NCBI GenBank assembly: GCA_024114885.1
Contig: CP099420.1
Coordinates: forward strand, 868,001 to 932,000
DNA from: Septoria linicola
Lineage: Eukaryota; Ascomycota; Dothideomycetes; Mycosphaerellales; Mycosphaerellaceae
Direction: 5' to 3'
Length of the DNA stretch: 64,000 nucleotides
Part shown: positions 41,463-52,437 of the stretch, one piece after another
Numbering within the stretch: the first letter of the stretch is position 1
Layout: each line of letters begins with the position of its first letter
Made by a program: the position numbers and the translations under genes
Notes under the pieces: model-generated
Told to the model about the DNA's origin: nothing
Databases searched by the model: none
Seen by the model: only the letters and a program-made list of their open reading frames with translations

Positions 41463-43940
41463 TCAAATCACGACGGCCGCCAGGAGAAACGCCACCACCG
41501 TAACGAAATTCAAGATCTCAAACGACACGAGATTCGCTGCAGCACCGGTCTGCGAGGCACGAGCTTCGCCAGTCCTGGTGGCGTCATTGCTGCTTGTACT
41601 CGATGCACTATTGTTGTCGTCTCCATAGCCGATCCCACTGCGAATCGCACCACTGACAGAGTTGTCGGCACCGGTGTCCGTGAGCTCAACACCAAGTGTA
41701 CCCGTGGATCCGACGACGAGGCCACCGCCGTCAGTCGCTACACTGATATAGTAGCCGTCAGGCAGTGTTGTGGCTTCGCCTCCTGGCGTCAGGGTGACAG
41801 ACCCATCGAGAATGATTGGGCCGCCATCCTTGTTCTGAACAAGAGTTTCGACTTCGCCGCCGATCGTAATGGTGGCAGTATCAGCATCACCAGTCTGCGT
41901 CGGATTCGCTCCAGAATTGCTGTGCGCTTCGCTGTTAGGCTCGGTCTGGCCTTGCGAGTCACTTTCTAAAATCACAGCCGAAGCGCCACTGCTTGGACTA
42001 TGCTGGGGAGAACTGTTCGATCCAGCGCCAGTGTTACCAGATGCGTGCGTTGTACCCCTGGCAGTGGCGGAAGCATCAAATACGACTGAAGTTTTGATGT
42101 CGAAAGTCAAGCCCGCATCGCCGTAGGAGCATACAGTTCCATCTGAGAGCGTCTGTGCTGGACCATTGACGACGCAAGTCACAGTGCCAATCACTGCCTC
42201 TCTATTGCCTGCTTTGGCCACATACTTGGAGCCTCCAATGGTGAAGTCTTTGGTCCACGGCTCGGCAGTGGGAATGTAGCTGGACTTCGCTCTCACCCCA
42301 CCTCTGCTGCTGCTGGCCCCATTTCCTCCATTGCCTGCATCGGCAGAATTATGGGCGTCATCGCCATCAGCGGTCTTGGCTGGATGATTGGCAGTACCTG
42401 GCCGCTGGCTATCCACATTTTCCCCATATGTCTGCGGAGATGCTGCCGGGCCATTTGCGCTCGCGGCACTACTTGCCTGCACAGAACTAGGCTTGTTGTT
42501 TGCAGGTAGAGTCGGGCCCGTATACCAGGGCAAAGTGGAACCTTCCCCTCGATGTGTCTCAGCCTTCGTGGATGGAAGGTCGTTCGCGATCGCCGTTGGC
42601 TGCGAAGTAGGTGCGACCGGAGTCTGGCTAGGTTGCGCAGCTGCAGTCGTCTTTGGACCATACCCGCCTGGCAGTGTTGGCCCAGCAGCGTGCTCAGCTT
42701 CAGTCAAGGCAAGTGGCGGATCCCATAATCCGTTGTACCACATCTGGCAACCAACAAAATCAGGAGAGAGCGACGTGATCTCCGGAGGTATGGCGAGTTG
42801 CGGTCTGAATGAGCTCTCGTAGATAACGCCGCATCTATATGTGTCAAGCTGATTGAGGCACTGGTTTTGGCCGATCCAAGCTGACCAAGGTATAGGCGTA
42901 TTGAAGTCGGCATAGGAGACTGGATATCCAGTGATTCGGTCTGTTGACATAAGTCGCTGGAAGTGGTCTTGCGAGTATCGCAAACTAAGCACCGACTCAG
43001 AAGGCATCGCGAGAATGGCATCGCTAACCACTGTGCCAAAGGTATTTGAGCATCTGTCCACGGCATAGACCTTTGATATGCTGATATAAGCTGTGCCAGT
43101 AGTAAAAGTATGGCCATCTACCACAGCCGTTCTGGGTCCACCGGCCACAGCCGTCGCGTTCGCGCCATACGACTTTCCAGCATAGGCCTCTAGCACGGCA
43201 CCAGTGCCATATGAGGTGAGCGAAGCAGATGGGGTAGCCGCACACATGTCTCGGGATACCGTGGTTGGAACTGGGAAGTACACAAGCTCCACGCCCTCAC
43301 CATAGATTGTGCATAGACCACACCCATAGATCTTTTCTGTTACGCTCGACCACGACGATGCCGCAGTTTGGTTCATGCAGAAAGGTGTCTGGATCTCCGG
43401 GGCCGGCGTAATGGTGGCAGCAGCAGCAACGGATTCGCTATAATCGGCCCATATGCCATCGCAATCGACCGGATCGATCGTGCACGATGGTGAGGGTGCT
43501 TGAAAGATCCGCCCCATGGTATTCGTGTAGGTCGAGGTCGCGGTGATGGGTCCCGTCATCGTGGTCCAACTGTCCGATAGTGATATAGCCGGCGAGTACG
43601 TGACTCGTGGATGTCCATCGCATAACGTCGTGGCATTCTCATAGTATGTAAGATGTGCGAAGGACGTCCCGCCAAGCAGTGCCGTCGATGTTTCGATGGT
43701 GTTGTGAATGGCATCCCATGATGCTTCTGCAGAACTGTAGGATGAGTATGCATTCACACACGCAGTTGCATATGCTGCTCCAGTTCCGTTTGCAGCAGAG
43801 AAGAACGGCGCCGTGGCGTTGGACTGTTTAGCGTTCTTCTGTGGTGACTTGACGCTCCCGGGCTCAGGATGTGCCTCTGACAGCACAAGATACGAGGGCA
43901 TGAGCAGAAGCAGACTTGGCGGTAGGTCGAACAACCTCAT
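41463..43940 (-). CDS. Large Ser/Thr-rich GPI-anchored cell-wall protein
   Basis: Intron-free, 825 residues from the ATG at 43940. A signal peptide (MRLFDLPPSLLLLMPSYLVL) begins a mature chain with a Cys-containing N-terminal half (for example CTIDPVDCDGIW and IYGCGLCTIYGEGVELVYF). It continues into a Ser/Thr/Gly/Asn-rich low-complexity half with TTAAAQPSQTPVAPTSQPT and related stretches, fit for O-mannosylation. Two copies of a GG.VETL / GGEATTLPDGYYISVATDGG style segment lie near the end. The last residues (VVAFLLAAVVI) are a GPI-anchor tail. The architecture is that of a covalently linked fungal wall or adhesin-like protein; no enzymatic domain recognised. Confidence 0.82.
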   Translation of the reverse strand: MRLFDLPPSLLLLMPSYLVLSEAHPEPGSVKSPQKNAKQSNATAPFFSAANGTGAAYATACVNAYSSYSSAEASWDAIHNTIETSTALLGGTSFAHLTYYENATTLCDGHPRVTYSPAISLSDSWTTMTGPITATSTYTNTMGRIFQAPSPSCTIDPVDCDGIWADYSESVAAAATITPAPEIQTPFCMNQTAASSWSSVTEKIYGCGLCTIYGEGVELVYFPVPTTVSRDMCAATPSASLTSYGTGAVLEAYAGKSYGANATAVAGGPRTAVVDGHTFTTGTAYISISKVYAVDRCSNTFGTVVSDAILAMPSESVLSLRYSQDHFQRLMSTDRITGYPVSYADFNTPIPWSAWIGQNQCLNQLDTYRCGVIYESSFRPQLAIPPEITSLSPDFVGCQMWYNGLWDPPLALTEAEHAAGPTLPGGYGPKTTAAAQPSQTPVAPTSQPTAIANDLPSTKAETHRGEGSTLPWYTGPTLPANNKPSSVQASSAASANGPAASPQTYGENVDSQRPGTANHPAKTADGDDAHNSADAGNGGNGASSSRGGVRAKSSYIPTAEPWTKDFTIGGSKYVAKAGNREAVIGTVTCVVNGPAQTLSDGTVCSYGDAGLTFDIKTSVVFDASATARGTTHASGNTGAGSNSSPQHSPSSGASAVILESDSQGQTEPNSEAHSNSGANPTQTGDADTATITIGGEVETLVQNKDGGPIILDGSVTLTPGGEATTLPDGYYISVATDGGGLVVGSTGTLGVELTDTGADNSVSGAIRSGIGYGDDNNSASSTSSNDATRTGEARASQTGAAANLVSFEILNFVTVVAFLLAAVVI

Positions 43941-45360
43941 CTTGCTGGTGCACGGGCAAGACCTTGAGAGGAGCTGTTGCAGACCGACTGCGAGCTGGTT
44001 ACGCACAAAAAGCGAATGTAGTCTCACAAGAGCAGCATGTTGTTGAGCGAGTGTGTTTCCAGAAGGCCCGGCGCACCATCACAAGGAGAGGAATGGTTGA
44101 AACCTTCAACTGATGTCTAGTCAAGGTGAGTGACCTCAGTCCCGCCCGGTGTCCCAGGTTCATGGTCTCGTATTTGCCCGCACTAACAGACGTTCTAAGA
44201 CTTTTCCTGCAAGCCGAGAGGACTATCGAGTCGCGGCTAACTTCGGCAGTCTGCAAACGCGCGTCATTCTTGGGATCGCACGACTATAGCAAAGCTTCAG
44301 CATGCAAGCACATATACTTCCTCTGGCCAAGCGATCAAATGCTTCCAACGGATCCGTGAAGACGGTGCTATGTCGCAAGATCCTGGCGATGTAGCAGGCA
44401 GGTTGAGGTGCCAAGCTAGGAATATTGGTGCGAAAAAAGCTGTAAGCCGAACGCCACGCCAGACCAGGATCGGAGATCTCTCTATATCATGCCTGAAGAT
44501 GATCTTGTTGGTGGCCTGCGGTGTAGAAGCAGTTAGACCTGGGCTCGTCTCGGCATTTTGAGACTCCCAATCCTTAAAAGATCGAATACAGATGTGCAAC
44601 AAATGGCGATCAGGCCTGATCAGCATGTTGTCAGGAATGCAGACAAAGCAATCGGCGTCTGATGGCCCGCAGAATGACACTATATAATTCTATAACATGA
44701 TGCCAGATCCCGCCGAAAACCTTATGAGAACACTTAGCCTCCATATGACAATCTTGGCCTGATTGTCCATAGTCACAGCAGGGCTACCCCTATTTGGTCG
44801 ACCAGGATATTCAATGTCCAAGGAGCCTGAGTGAAGATGCAGCGACTGCCAAACGAAGCATTAAGTTAGATGCGTTCTCATCTTCTCAAGATCGCCTGCG
44901 ACACTGCAAGCCAGCTGTTAGTCAAGACGGAGACTGAAGGCAATCAACACACTCTCATCTCCTGGTAAGATCGGCCAGGTGCAAATGCTGTCGCTTCACA
45001 GAGATTGGTAGGCAATGTCGTTGTTGACACGCTTTCTGTCCTAATTTCATGCTGGAGGACACGAATTGTGGTTTTCAAAGACCCAATCGTTGGCATATAC
45101 GCAAAGCCAGGCTGATGTCACAGTCGAGTACTGACATGTCCAGCAAACACTAGCATCCAATTGACACCGCGCGCCTTGATCGGACACCGAGCAACATATC
45201 ACAGTCCAAAAGAGGTTCCGCTTTAGGCAACAGCGACCCCACCTAAGCTCCTTTCAGCTGGCAGTTTCACAAAGCTTCACTTCGCTTTGTCCATATCCAC
45301 GAGTGTATTATTGCACTCCGAATCAAGTCGAGCTGCATTCGAACACCAAACTTGCTGAGT
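43941..45360. other. 1.4 kb without a supported gene
   Basis: Includes the upstream region of the large wall protein and the leader of the F-box gene. Open frames on both strands are under 130 codons and featureless. No repeat or RNA gene recognised. Confidence 0.45.
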
Positions 45361-46494
45361 ATGGCTCCACAGACCTTGCTATCCTTGCCAAAGGATATCT
45401 TGGTCATGCTTCCAGAATACGTCCACAATATTGAGGACTACACAAACATCTCTTCGACATGCCGTACTCTGCGCGAATGTATGGCAACAGCGACTTCAAA
45501 CACAATTCTTCGACTCGCAGCCGCACAGAGCAACATCTTCTTCCGCCCGTCACCTTACTTCCTGGTCACGGCAGTAGCGCGTGAACTGGGAAACTGGGCT
45601 CGACAGTCGGAGGAGAATGAAGCTATTTTTTCTCAAAGCTGCCAAAGCGGCATCGAAGGTCTTTTCCAGCTAGCACTATTGCATTGCGATCTGACCACTC
45701 AACGCATCAGAGAAATGTACGAGATGCGGATGTCCATCATCAATCCAGTCACAGACATCGTCGACAAGTGCGTGGGACAACAATGGCAGTCAACACCACG
45801 TTTCTGGAATGGAGGCGTCAGCGATGCATACACAATTGAGTCAGACGCAAGCCTTACATTTTTCCACTTGGCTATATATGGAGAGCTCTTTTCACCGGAC
45901 TTTGAGCCCTTTTTGACAAGTAGCACAACATCTTCGGCGCGCAAGCTAAAGGTCGAGACGAGATTGGAATTTGTGAGATACTGCATCCCGGATCCAGCAT
46001 CAGATCCAGATCGACGTAGTGAGGATCCAATCTCAGGGCCTTACCAGAAGGGCAGCGATGGCCGATATGTAAAGTGGCCAGATCAGAACAACATCGCTCT
46101 GACCTGGGTCATTCGTTCGTCCCGCTGGCGTCCACACTTCAAGCGCTTTCGCACCAAGGTGGCAGGCTACGAAGACTTCAAAGACGAGTTTGATGACGGA
46201 TGGTGGTACGTCCCAAATCTTGGAGCGGATGAAGAGGGCGGAGTCGACGCGCACTGGAGGCAGAGAATGTGGGAGAACCTACTCGTTTGCCAGGGCCTTG
46301 AGGGATTGGGGATGATTCGGCCGGGACTGCAGGACGCTTGGGTGGAAAAGGTCAAAGCCTGGAGAGAGCAGATTGCAGCTCTGACGGAAGAGCCTGCTAC
46401 GGTCAAGAAAGGCAAGCAAGCCACGCTCGAATATCCTTACTTGCTAGGAGATCTCAGAATTTGTGCTGCGGGCTACGTCTTAGGCACTGGCTGA
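45361..46494 (+). CDS. F-box-like hypothetical protein
   Basis: Intron-free, 377 residues from the ATG at 45361. It opens with LLSLPKDILVMLPEYVHNIE and SSTCRTLRECM, an F-box-like helical pair for Skp1 binding. The remainder is helical with aromatic-rich stretches (WNGGVSDAYTIES, IALTWVIRSSRWRPHFKRFR, DGWWYVPNLG), a pattern seen in expanded Dothideomycete F-box-like families. No substrate-binding repeats are recognised. It is the third F-box-like gene in the window; the three do not look like close copies. Probable SCF ubiquitin-ligase adaptor. Confidence 0.8.
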   Translation: MAPQTLLSLPKDILVMLPEYVHNIEDYTNISSTCRTLRECMATATSNTILRLAAAQSNIFFRPSPYFLVTAVARELGNWARQSEENEAIFSQSCQSGIEGLFQLALLHCDLTTQRIREMYEMRMSIINPVTDIVDKCVGQQWQSTPRFWNGGVSDAYTIESDASLTFFHLAIYGELFSPDFEPFLTSSTTSSARKLKVETRLEFVRYCIPDPASDPDRRSEDPISGPYQKGSDGRYVKWPDQNNIALTWVIRSSRWRPHFKRFRTKVAGYEDFKDEFDDGWWYVPNLGADEEGGVDAHWRQRMWENLLVCQGLEGLGMIRPGLQDAWVEKVKAWREQIAALTEEPATVKKGKQATLEYPYLLGDLRICAAGYVLGTG

Positions 46495-47136
46495 GCGATC
46501 GAGTCACTGCGCCTAAAGTATGGGCACTGTCGCTCCGCTTATGCACCAAGGCGGGCGTGAGGCACAATTGGCAAGGCGTTTTTCTTTTACGAGCAAATTG
46601 GCTCCATCTCATGGCTTGCACGCTTATTGCTGGCTTAGTTCGCAAACATTGAAGTCAGCGATAGAGTGGAACCCGATCCTGGGTTCCCCCCGTGTGCTCC
46701 AAGAAATTCCATATTGCGGATGTCGATGCTACGAAACAGCACTGAAACTACGAGACAATGACTCTTGTCTTCGTTCATACGCTGCTAGATTTCGAGGGCA
46801 CGTTTGACTTTAATTTGTTGATAGGAAGCTGGCAGAAATCTGTTCACGCCCGCTGCAACGCGCTAGGCATGACGCATAATCGTGTGACTTGATCGTGCGC
46901 CGAGAACCTTTGACTGTGAAGGGAAGGTGTCTGGCGTGAATGTTCATGAACACCCCAAAACGCGCTAAGGACACTAGCGCGTGTTGTCGCGTCAGAAGGA
47001 CTTGTTTGTTGCTATGGCCAGGGATCGATCGACGTCCACTGCGTCGAAATTCGAGAGCCACTTTTCAGTCGCAAGACCACCAGCCGAAACAACGAGCTAC
47101 CATCTCCTTCTTGGCCGGTGGTCAGAGTTGTGAGCA
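46495..47136. other. Intergenic, nothing seen
   Basis: No supported feature. Between two plus-strand genes. Confidence 0.45.
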
Positions 47137-47766
47137 ATGCGCTACGAGCAGAGGTCCACCGCCAAATCTGGTAGCGCGAAGCACAGGCTCAACCCTTCGA
47201 AAGAGACACGCACTGTTGCCACGCCACCTCGCAAGCTGCCGATGGGACAGGTACTGGCAGATTGGGAGAACGACTTCCTGCTGAAGGGCGCGTCTGCAGA
47301 AGACTTTTTAAGACTCCATCAGATTCACCCTGACGATGTGGGAGGCAAGCTCTTAACATCTCTGAGGAGGAAGCCATTCAATTTCAATAGGAAGGACATC
47401 ATCGAGGGTTTGCGGGCTCTCTACCGGCATTACGGTCTGAACGTGCCGGTCTACAGAGAAGTAGCCCGCCGCTTCCAAGATGCTGAGGCTTCCTGGCAGG
47501 GACTCGTGGGTGCAGAAGGCGGTACCCATCAAGGACCCCCAGCACAAGATCACGAGACGGCCTACGTTCAGAACCTGAGAGCGCAAATTCGCCAGCTATA
47601 TGCCACACAGGACGAAGTTGAGGATGCAAATCGAGCTTGGGAAGCAGCGTATCAGAAGAAGGAGGCGCAACTAGCGGGCGCGGCTCGTCAGCTTGAGCAC
47701 CAGGCCCGCGAGATTAAAGGCTTAAGGAGGCTGATGGCGCAGCAGGGCGCAGAACTGAGGGGATGA
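47137..47766 (+). CDS. Coiled-coil hypothetical protein, 209 aa
   Basis: Intron-free frame from the ATG at 47137. The basic N-terminus (to about residue 35) is followed by a helical block with DWENDFLLKGASAEDFLRLH and DIIEGLRALYRHYGLNVPVY. The C-terminal ~70 residues (from AYVQNLRAQIRQLYATQDEV) form a likely coiled coil rich in Ala, Gln, Glu and Arg. No known domain, signal peptide or membrane segment. The codon pattern and absence of stops in a long GC-rich frame support a real gene. Possibly a nuclear or structural protein; no function assigned. Confidence 0.65.
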   Translation: MRYEQRSTAKSGSAKHRLNPSKETRTVATPPRKLPMGQVLADWENDFLLKGASAEDFLRLHQIHPDDVGGKLLTSLRRKPFNFNRKDIIEGLRALYRHYGLNVPVYREVARRFQDAEASWQGLVGAEGGTHQGPPAQDHETAYVQNLRAQIRQLYATQDEVEDANRAWEAAYQKKEAQLAGAARQLEHQAREIKGLRRLMAQQGAELRG

Positions 47767-47982
47767 CGTGGCTTATGGCGCCCTGCCTGAGTCGGATACA
47801 TTCACGTCCAGTTCCGTTGGCAGCGAGGCCGTAACTTGAGTCTGTGATCCCAGAAAGTGGCAATCGTTGAAGCCACACGGTGAACACGCGAGCAATGTGG
47901 ACAAGGCGCTGGTAAGTTTGTATTGCGGGCGGAGCAGCACAACCCACGTAAGCTCGCTGGCAGCTTATAGTGATGCGCGCGC

Positions 47983-49465
47983 TCAACGATGGTCGTGAGC
48001 ATCTGGAGGGATCGGGACGTTGGCCTTGCGGTCGCCTTCTTTGTATGCATCTGCGCGGGTCAGCACTGTTGCGCACACAGCTAACACTGCCCGCTTACCT
48101 TTGTCTTCGTCCATGCCAGGCATCATTATCTGTTTCTGCCACACTGCTCTACCATGCATGAAGAAGACGTAGATCCACATAGCTACAAGCAAGATGGTCA
48201 TGGCACTTGCAACCCAAAGAATGCCTTCGCTTTCTAGTTGTTGCCCAATCCGGATGGTATTGATGGTGAAGCCGACATTGGGAAACACAAACTGTCTACC
48301 GGGTTAGTGACAACATACCGGAGACGACAGAATAAGCCACTTACTGCCCACCACACGAGATGGAACGACATCCTTCTTGCACCAGCCAGCACACTCAGCA
48401 CAGTGATAGAGAAGAACCAGAAGCTCAACGTCCAAAGAAAGATAGCAATGAAGTCGGCAACGCTTTGCAATATCATAATCATGCCAGGCCTTTCCATGAA
48501 ATACTGACTATCGGCTGGAAGTGCTTGACTCATCCCGATCAAGGCAAGACCAGTAAAGGACGGTGGTCCAACCGCTATGAACATACCGGGCCGGAGATCT
48601 GGTGCAGGAAGTCCGAACTGCATGAGACGATGCATGTAGATCGCATATACCATGAAGCTCACCATCCATCCCAGACCCTGCATTGTAACTCCTGCCACGA
48701 TGATTGGCAGCTTATACGTGACAGGTTGATCGGGAGCTATCAGACTAGCCAACGTTCCGGAGAGCATGACTGGAAAGATGGGCAGAATCCAGCCTGGAGT
48801 CATACTCTGGATTGTCAATCGTCCTGGTCCGGCTGAGAACAGGTATAGATACTGCAGGACTGCTACGATGAAAGTCGTGGCCAGGTACATCCAGAAGAGA
48901 ACGCGTAGGGTAGTAACAAGCCATTCGCCTGTAGTTGGTACGCCATAGACTTGCATACAGCTAACCACATTTATCAGAGCTAGAAAGAATGTCGCGAAGA
49001 ACAGCGATTCCGTCGGGTGCATGAGAGATTCTATCAGTGTGCCTGGAAACATGACGAAGCGTGCAGAGATGCCGGCGCATAGCATCAAGAAGATCCAGAT
49101 GTCGAAGATGTACACAATCTTGCCAAGTGTGGCCAGGCCAGTGAACTGATGCGGAGTCGCGTGTAGAAGAAGTGCTATCCCGCCGGTGCTCATCTAGAAT
49201 GAGAAGCCGGGAGTCAGTGTTGAAGATCTAGTACCTGTCGAGATGTATATCTTACTGGAAACGTAAACCACGCCCAGGTGAAATGCTTCAGGCGATTGCG
49301 AAACGACACATCGCCATCATCCTGCTTCACATTGTTGTTCCGCAATCGCTTTTCCACCTTATCGCCGTTCAATGAATTTGCTCCAGATGGAATCCTGGAA
49401 CTCGGCTGGGAGGACGTCCATTTGCGCCACCACAGAGACTGCTCATGGTGCCCTGAGCTGGTCAT
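47983..49465 (-). CDS. TDT-family transporter (malate permease / SLAC1-like)
   Basis: Four exons, complement(join(47983..48050, 48099..48291, 48345..49193, 49256..49465)), give 439 residues. Introns are 48, 53 and 62 nt, all GT-AG. A ~60-residue hydrophilic N-terminus leads into about ten membrane helices with the family landmarks FTFPMSTGGIALLL, WILPIFPVMLSGTLAS and FVFPNVGFTINTI (PF03595, Mae1/SLAC1/Ssu1 superfamily). The closest types transport malate or other dicarboxylates, or sulfite; which one is not decidable here. The last intron (48051..48098) is a multiple of three without stops, so retention would add 16 residues near the C-terminus. Confidence 0.9.
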
Positions 49466-50332
49466 GGTATTGAGCTTGACATCGATCAGCCTGTACGGAA
49501 GGAAGATCTAATCCGGAAGACTTGGGAATGGAAAAGGACTGCAATGTTGGGGTCGCTAACGGACGGGATGGATGACGTCTGGCATGTGGACTAGAACGTC
49601 TTAACCGCACACCAATGCACAGCTTCCAGGAAGAACAATCTTGTGACTGCCTTTGCTCAATGAAGCCTGTCACGAAGAGGTCAAAGCCGTGATTGATGCA
49701 CTTGTGGACTCCACAAATGTTGCAACAGTGAAGAGAGCGAGAAACTGGTGCCTGAGGACATCAAACAACAAAATCGACTTCGTGTCATGATCGTGACACT
49801 CTTCGACCTCCTTTCACGAAGCTACAATGCCATCTGGGACCGAGTGGATGCGATCTTGCATACCTTTTAACCGGAACATGGCAAGTCTAGTGCAATGATC
49901 GAGAAGCGAAGGTCAACTCGAGATCTACGCAGGCTTGCCGATCGACGCGTCCACGGCCCTCCACTCATTCAACCCAGACGATGACTCCCTCGGGATGTTA
50001 TTGCATCCGCAGCTCTATACCTCGGAGAAATAGGGCATCGAGCGAAAGCTGCTTGACGTATACTGACATATCACATCGGTGGTCAAACCCCGATATGCCG
50101 TATGGAGGCGGTGTAAGGCTCGGTATCACGGTACAGCCCCGGCCGTGGCAAGCCTTGAGTCGGCCAGTGACCGCGAGCTTGTGTGAAACATCAACCCTGT
50201 TGATTCTGGACTTAGATTGACACCTGGGCATGAACACAGGCAGGCATAAAGAGACGATCCGTCGCCACTTCGGTAGGTAGCACATTTCTGAAGGCTGCTC
50301 GCATCTCTAGCACGATTTATCTTGCCAATACC
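49466..50332. other. Intergenic, nothing seen
   Basis: Upstream of the TDT transporter and of the tiny secreted-protein gene. No clear TATA box or repeat recognised. Confidence 0.45.
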
Positions 50333-50547
50333 ATGAAGACTACGATCCTCTACTCCATCCTTACCGCGCTGCTGTCGTGGAGCGTTGCTGTGGTCGCACA
50401 GCAGGACTCTGCTTGTCCAGTGGACAGATGCATGAGAATTGTTTTTGGCGTACGTCAATAAGTCTGACCACGACGCATCTGTTATCCTGACAATCTGCAC
50501 AGACACAGTGCGTCAAACAATCCGATGGTAGCCCTTGCAATTCTTAA
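50333..50547 (+). CDS. Tiny cysteine-rich secreted protein, 53 aa
   Basis: Two exons, join(50333..50449, 50503..50547), encode 53 residues. The intron (53 nt) has donor GTACGT and acceptor TGCACAG and keeps phase. A strong signal peptide (MKTTILYSILTALLSWSVAV, cut near VVAQ) leaves a mature peptide of about 30 residues with four cysteines (in SACPVDRC, QCVKQ and SPCNS). This could form two disulfides. It is too short for most gene finders. It lies 1 kb from the paired cysteine-rich genes and on the opposite strand; it is not obviously their homolog. Effector-like or pheromone-like peptides are possible readings; function unknown. Confidence 0.62.
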
Positions 50548-50648
50548 GCATAAAGGAGTAGGATCACTTGGAGCTCCTATGTTTTGTGTATGTGTTGGGT
50601 ATCGTGTATCGTGCTGTCTACCGTGTGCTAATACTCCTTAGATCATGC

Positions 50649-51254
50649 CTACGGATTGAATCCGTAGCAAGTACTGTTTAGACAGCTCTGGTATGCACTC
50701 GCAGTCAACGAGTAATCCACTGGAGCGGTCTGGAAACCATGTCCACGATCATTCTTCAAAAAACATGTGCCACCCCACATTTTGATTGGTGCGCTTATGT
50801 TGGCATAGTATGTCACAGCTCTGCAGGGAGGGTCTTCTCCAGCAGCATTGTGTTCACCTACGGATTCCAAGAGGACTGTGGCCAAGCCGTCATTGCTGGA
50901 CAGTGCAATGAACCACGTCACTTGACGACAGGTCGGCTTGAGCAATCGCACACTGTGCGGGGGCTGGTTCTCGGGCGCTCGAGAAGAGGTGATAAGAGTG
51001 CGGAATGGCCCAGACTTCATCATGGACGGCGATATGCGAAGCCAACAGGAGTGGTATACCGCATGATGAGGAGAACAGGCGCGACTGATCTGATGAGCTG
51101 TCGAGTTTTGAGCAGGGTCACGTGTCCTTGGCGTCCACTTTCCGTTCGCGCAAAGCGCAACAGACATGTAAAGTGCAGATACGGAGCATGAACAACATTC
51201 TGCGGCCAGATGCAAGGTCAAAAGATATGGCACAAAGTAATTGACGAATACCAT
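50649..51254 (-). CDS. Doubtful secreted-protein frame, 201 aa
   Basis: An ATG at 51254 opens an uninterrupted frame with a hydrophobic start (MVFVNYFVPYLLTLHLAAEC) and several cysteines. The C-terminal part (KMWGGTCFLKNDRGHGFQ to YQSCLNSTC) looks more natural than the middle, and a GTAGGT...CTGCAG pair inside could be an intron. It may be one or two exons of another small secreted protein of this locus, or chance. No family recognised. Confidence 0.3.
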   Translation of the reverse strand: MVFVNYFVPYLLTLHLAAECCSCSVSALYMSVALCANGKWTPRTRDPAQNSTAHQISRACSPHHAVYHSCWLRISPSMMKSGPFRTLITSSRAPENQPPHSVRLLKPTCRQVTWFIALSSNDGLATVLLESVGEHNAAGEDPPCRAVTYYANISAPIKMWGGTCFLKNDRGHGFQTAPVDYSLTASAYQSCLNSTCYGFNP

Positions 51255-51387
51255 ACAGCAGAACCACTTGTTGATGGGCAGTAAAGCATACCAGTGAGCT
51301 CTGCTTCTGGGCTATGGAAGGTTAAGAATTGTGCCGTCTTCAAGCACGTTCCAGCCATAGCCCAATGTTACTACCTTGACAGTGCTC

Positions 51388-51827
51388 TCAAGCACAGCAG
51401 TCAGCAGTTCCCGCATCGCAACAAGTTATCGCCTCAGGCGAAATCCATGTGTAGTGGCAACAGGTTTTGTCGGGATCGCACTGTCGGCTTATGTCAGCAT
51501 GTGTCACATATGGAAAGAACACAGGTGACATACGCGGTCCTCGACTCCGGCAGCGGCGCAGGTCAGAAAGTCCTTGTCACCGCCATTGCCAGACGTGCAC
51601 GAGCTTCCCTCCGGCAGGCAGAAGGGCATAGCTCCCACGAATGGTACTTCGACTTGACAGCAGAGGCCATTGCCACACTAGCAACCAATATCAGCAATCC
51701 ATAGATTAGTGATGTTGCAGATACCTACATCAATCGTGGAGGAGCTATCGCAAGCACTGATAACATTGTTCGGATCTGCAATCGCGTCGTCCAGTGTCTG
51801 ATCTTGGGCATAGCTCAGGCTCAACAT
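51388..51827 (-). CDS. Cysteine-rich secreted-protein family, left copy (start codon missing)
   Basis: Exons complement(join(51388..51480, 51534..51677, 51729..51827)) have GT-AG introns of 53 and 51 nt and consistent phases. The product is a paralog of the gene at 52438-52939: same exon boundaries, a final exon of identical length (31 codons), and a shared pattern of a lone Cys, CGNGLCC, a Phe/Tyr-Cys, a Thr-Cys, CDPDKTCC, a TCC pair and a terminal CCA. Hydrophobic signal-peptide residues (AILTLVASMLSLSYA) continue upstream of the ATG at 51827 in an open frame with no earlier ATG. At 51861-51863, where the paralog has its start, the codon is GCC. Starting at 51827 leaves only a stub of the signal peptide. 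It could be inactive, use a non-AUG start, or be made without secretion. Confidence 0.6.
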
Positions 51828-51966
51828 GCTGGCCACCAGAGTGAGAATAGCGGGACGCTTGGCGGCTTGGAGGTAGATATGAGCAAGCTTTTCCCGAGGT
51901 AGGAGTCCAAACTGAGCTTGAGATCGAGTCTGATGTTCAGCAGTGCTCGTGTCGCTGTGGTCTGCC

Positions 51967-51972
51967 TTTATA
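51967..51972 (-). promoter_or_regulatory. TATA box of the left cysteine-rich copy
   Basis: TATAAAGGCAG on the minus strand. It lies 104 bp from the GCC at 51863, almost the same distance as the TATA box of the right copy from its ATG (105 bp). Confidence 0.55.
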
Positions 51973-52437
51973 TTGAGGTGGCGGCCATGTTAACCCGGTG
52001 CTTCCAATGATCTATTCACAGACCAACACGAGCGCAGTATGGCAGTCGTGCTATCGTCTTACTCCCTGAGGTATCCGATGATGTGTATAATTTGCCTTTG
52101 CCTATTGGGACGAGTCCGTGTCTTTTCCAGCTGTGTGCCAGCCGTGCAGACCGCCACGGCTTACGGGTAATATAGGTCGTAGTGCCTGTTTTTCCGGAAT
52201 GCCACTAACATGTCAGCTGAGCAGCTTCGAAAGGCAAGGCATCAGTGTACACAGTTTCGTAAACTGGACCAAAAGTGGAAACGCAAAGGTTGGTGCTCAA
52301 CTAACACTCTTTTATCACTACTCGCAGCCTCTTCTCGTTTACGAAAGTGTAGCAATCGCAACCATTTCTGCCGATGACAGCCGTACGAGGACTGCCAACG
52401 CATGAGACCATTGCGTCTTGAGTGCATAGGATGCTCC

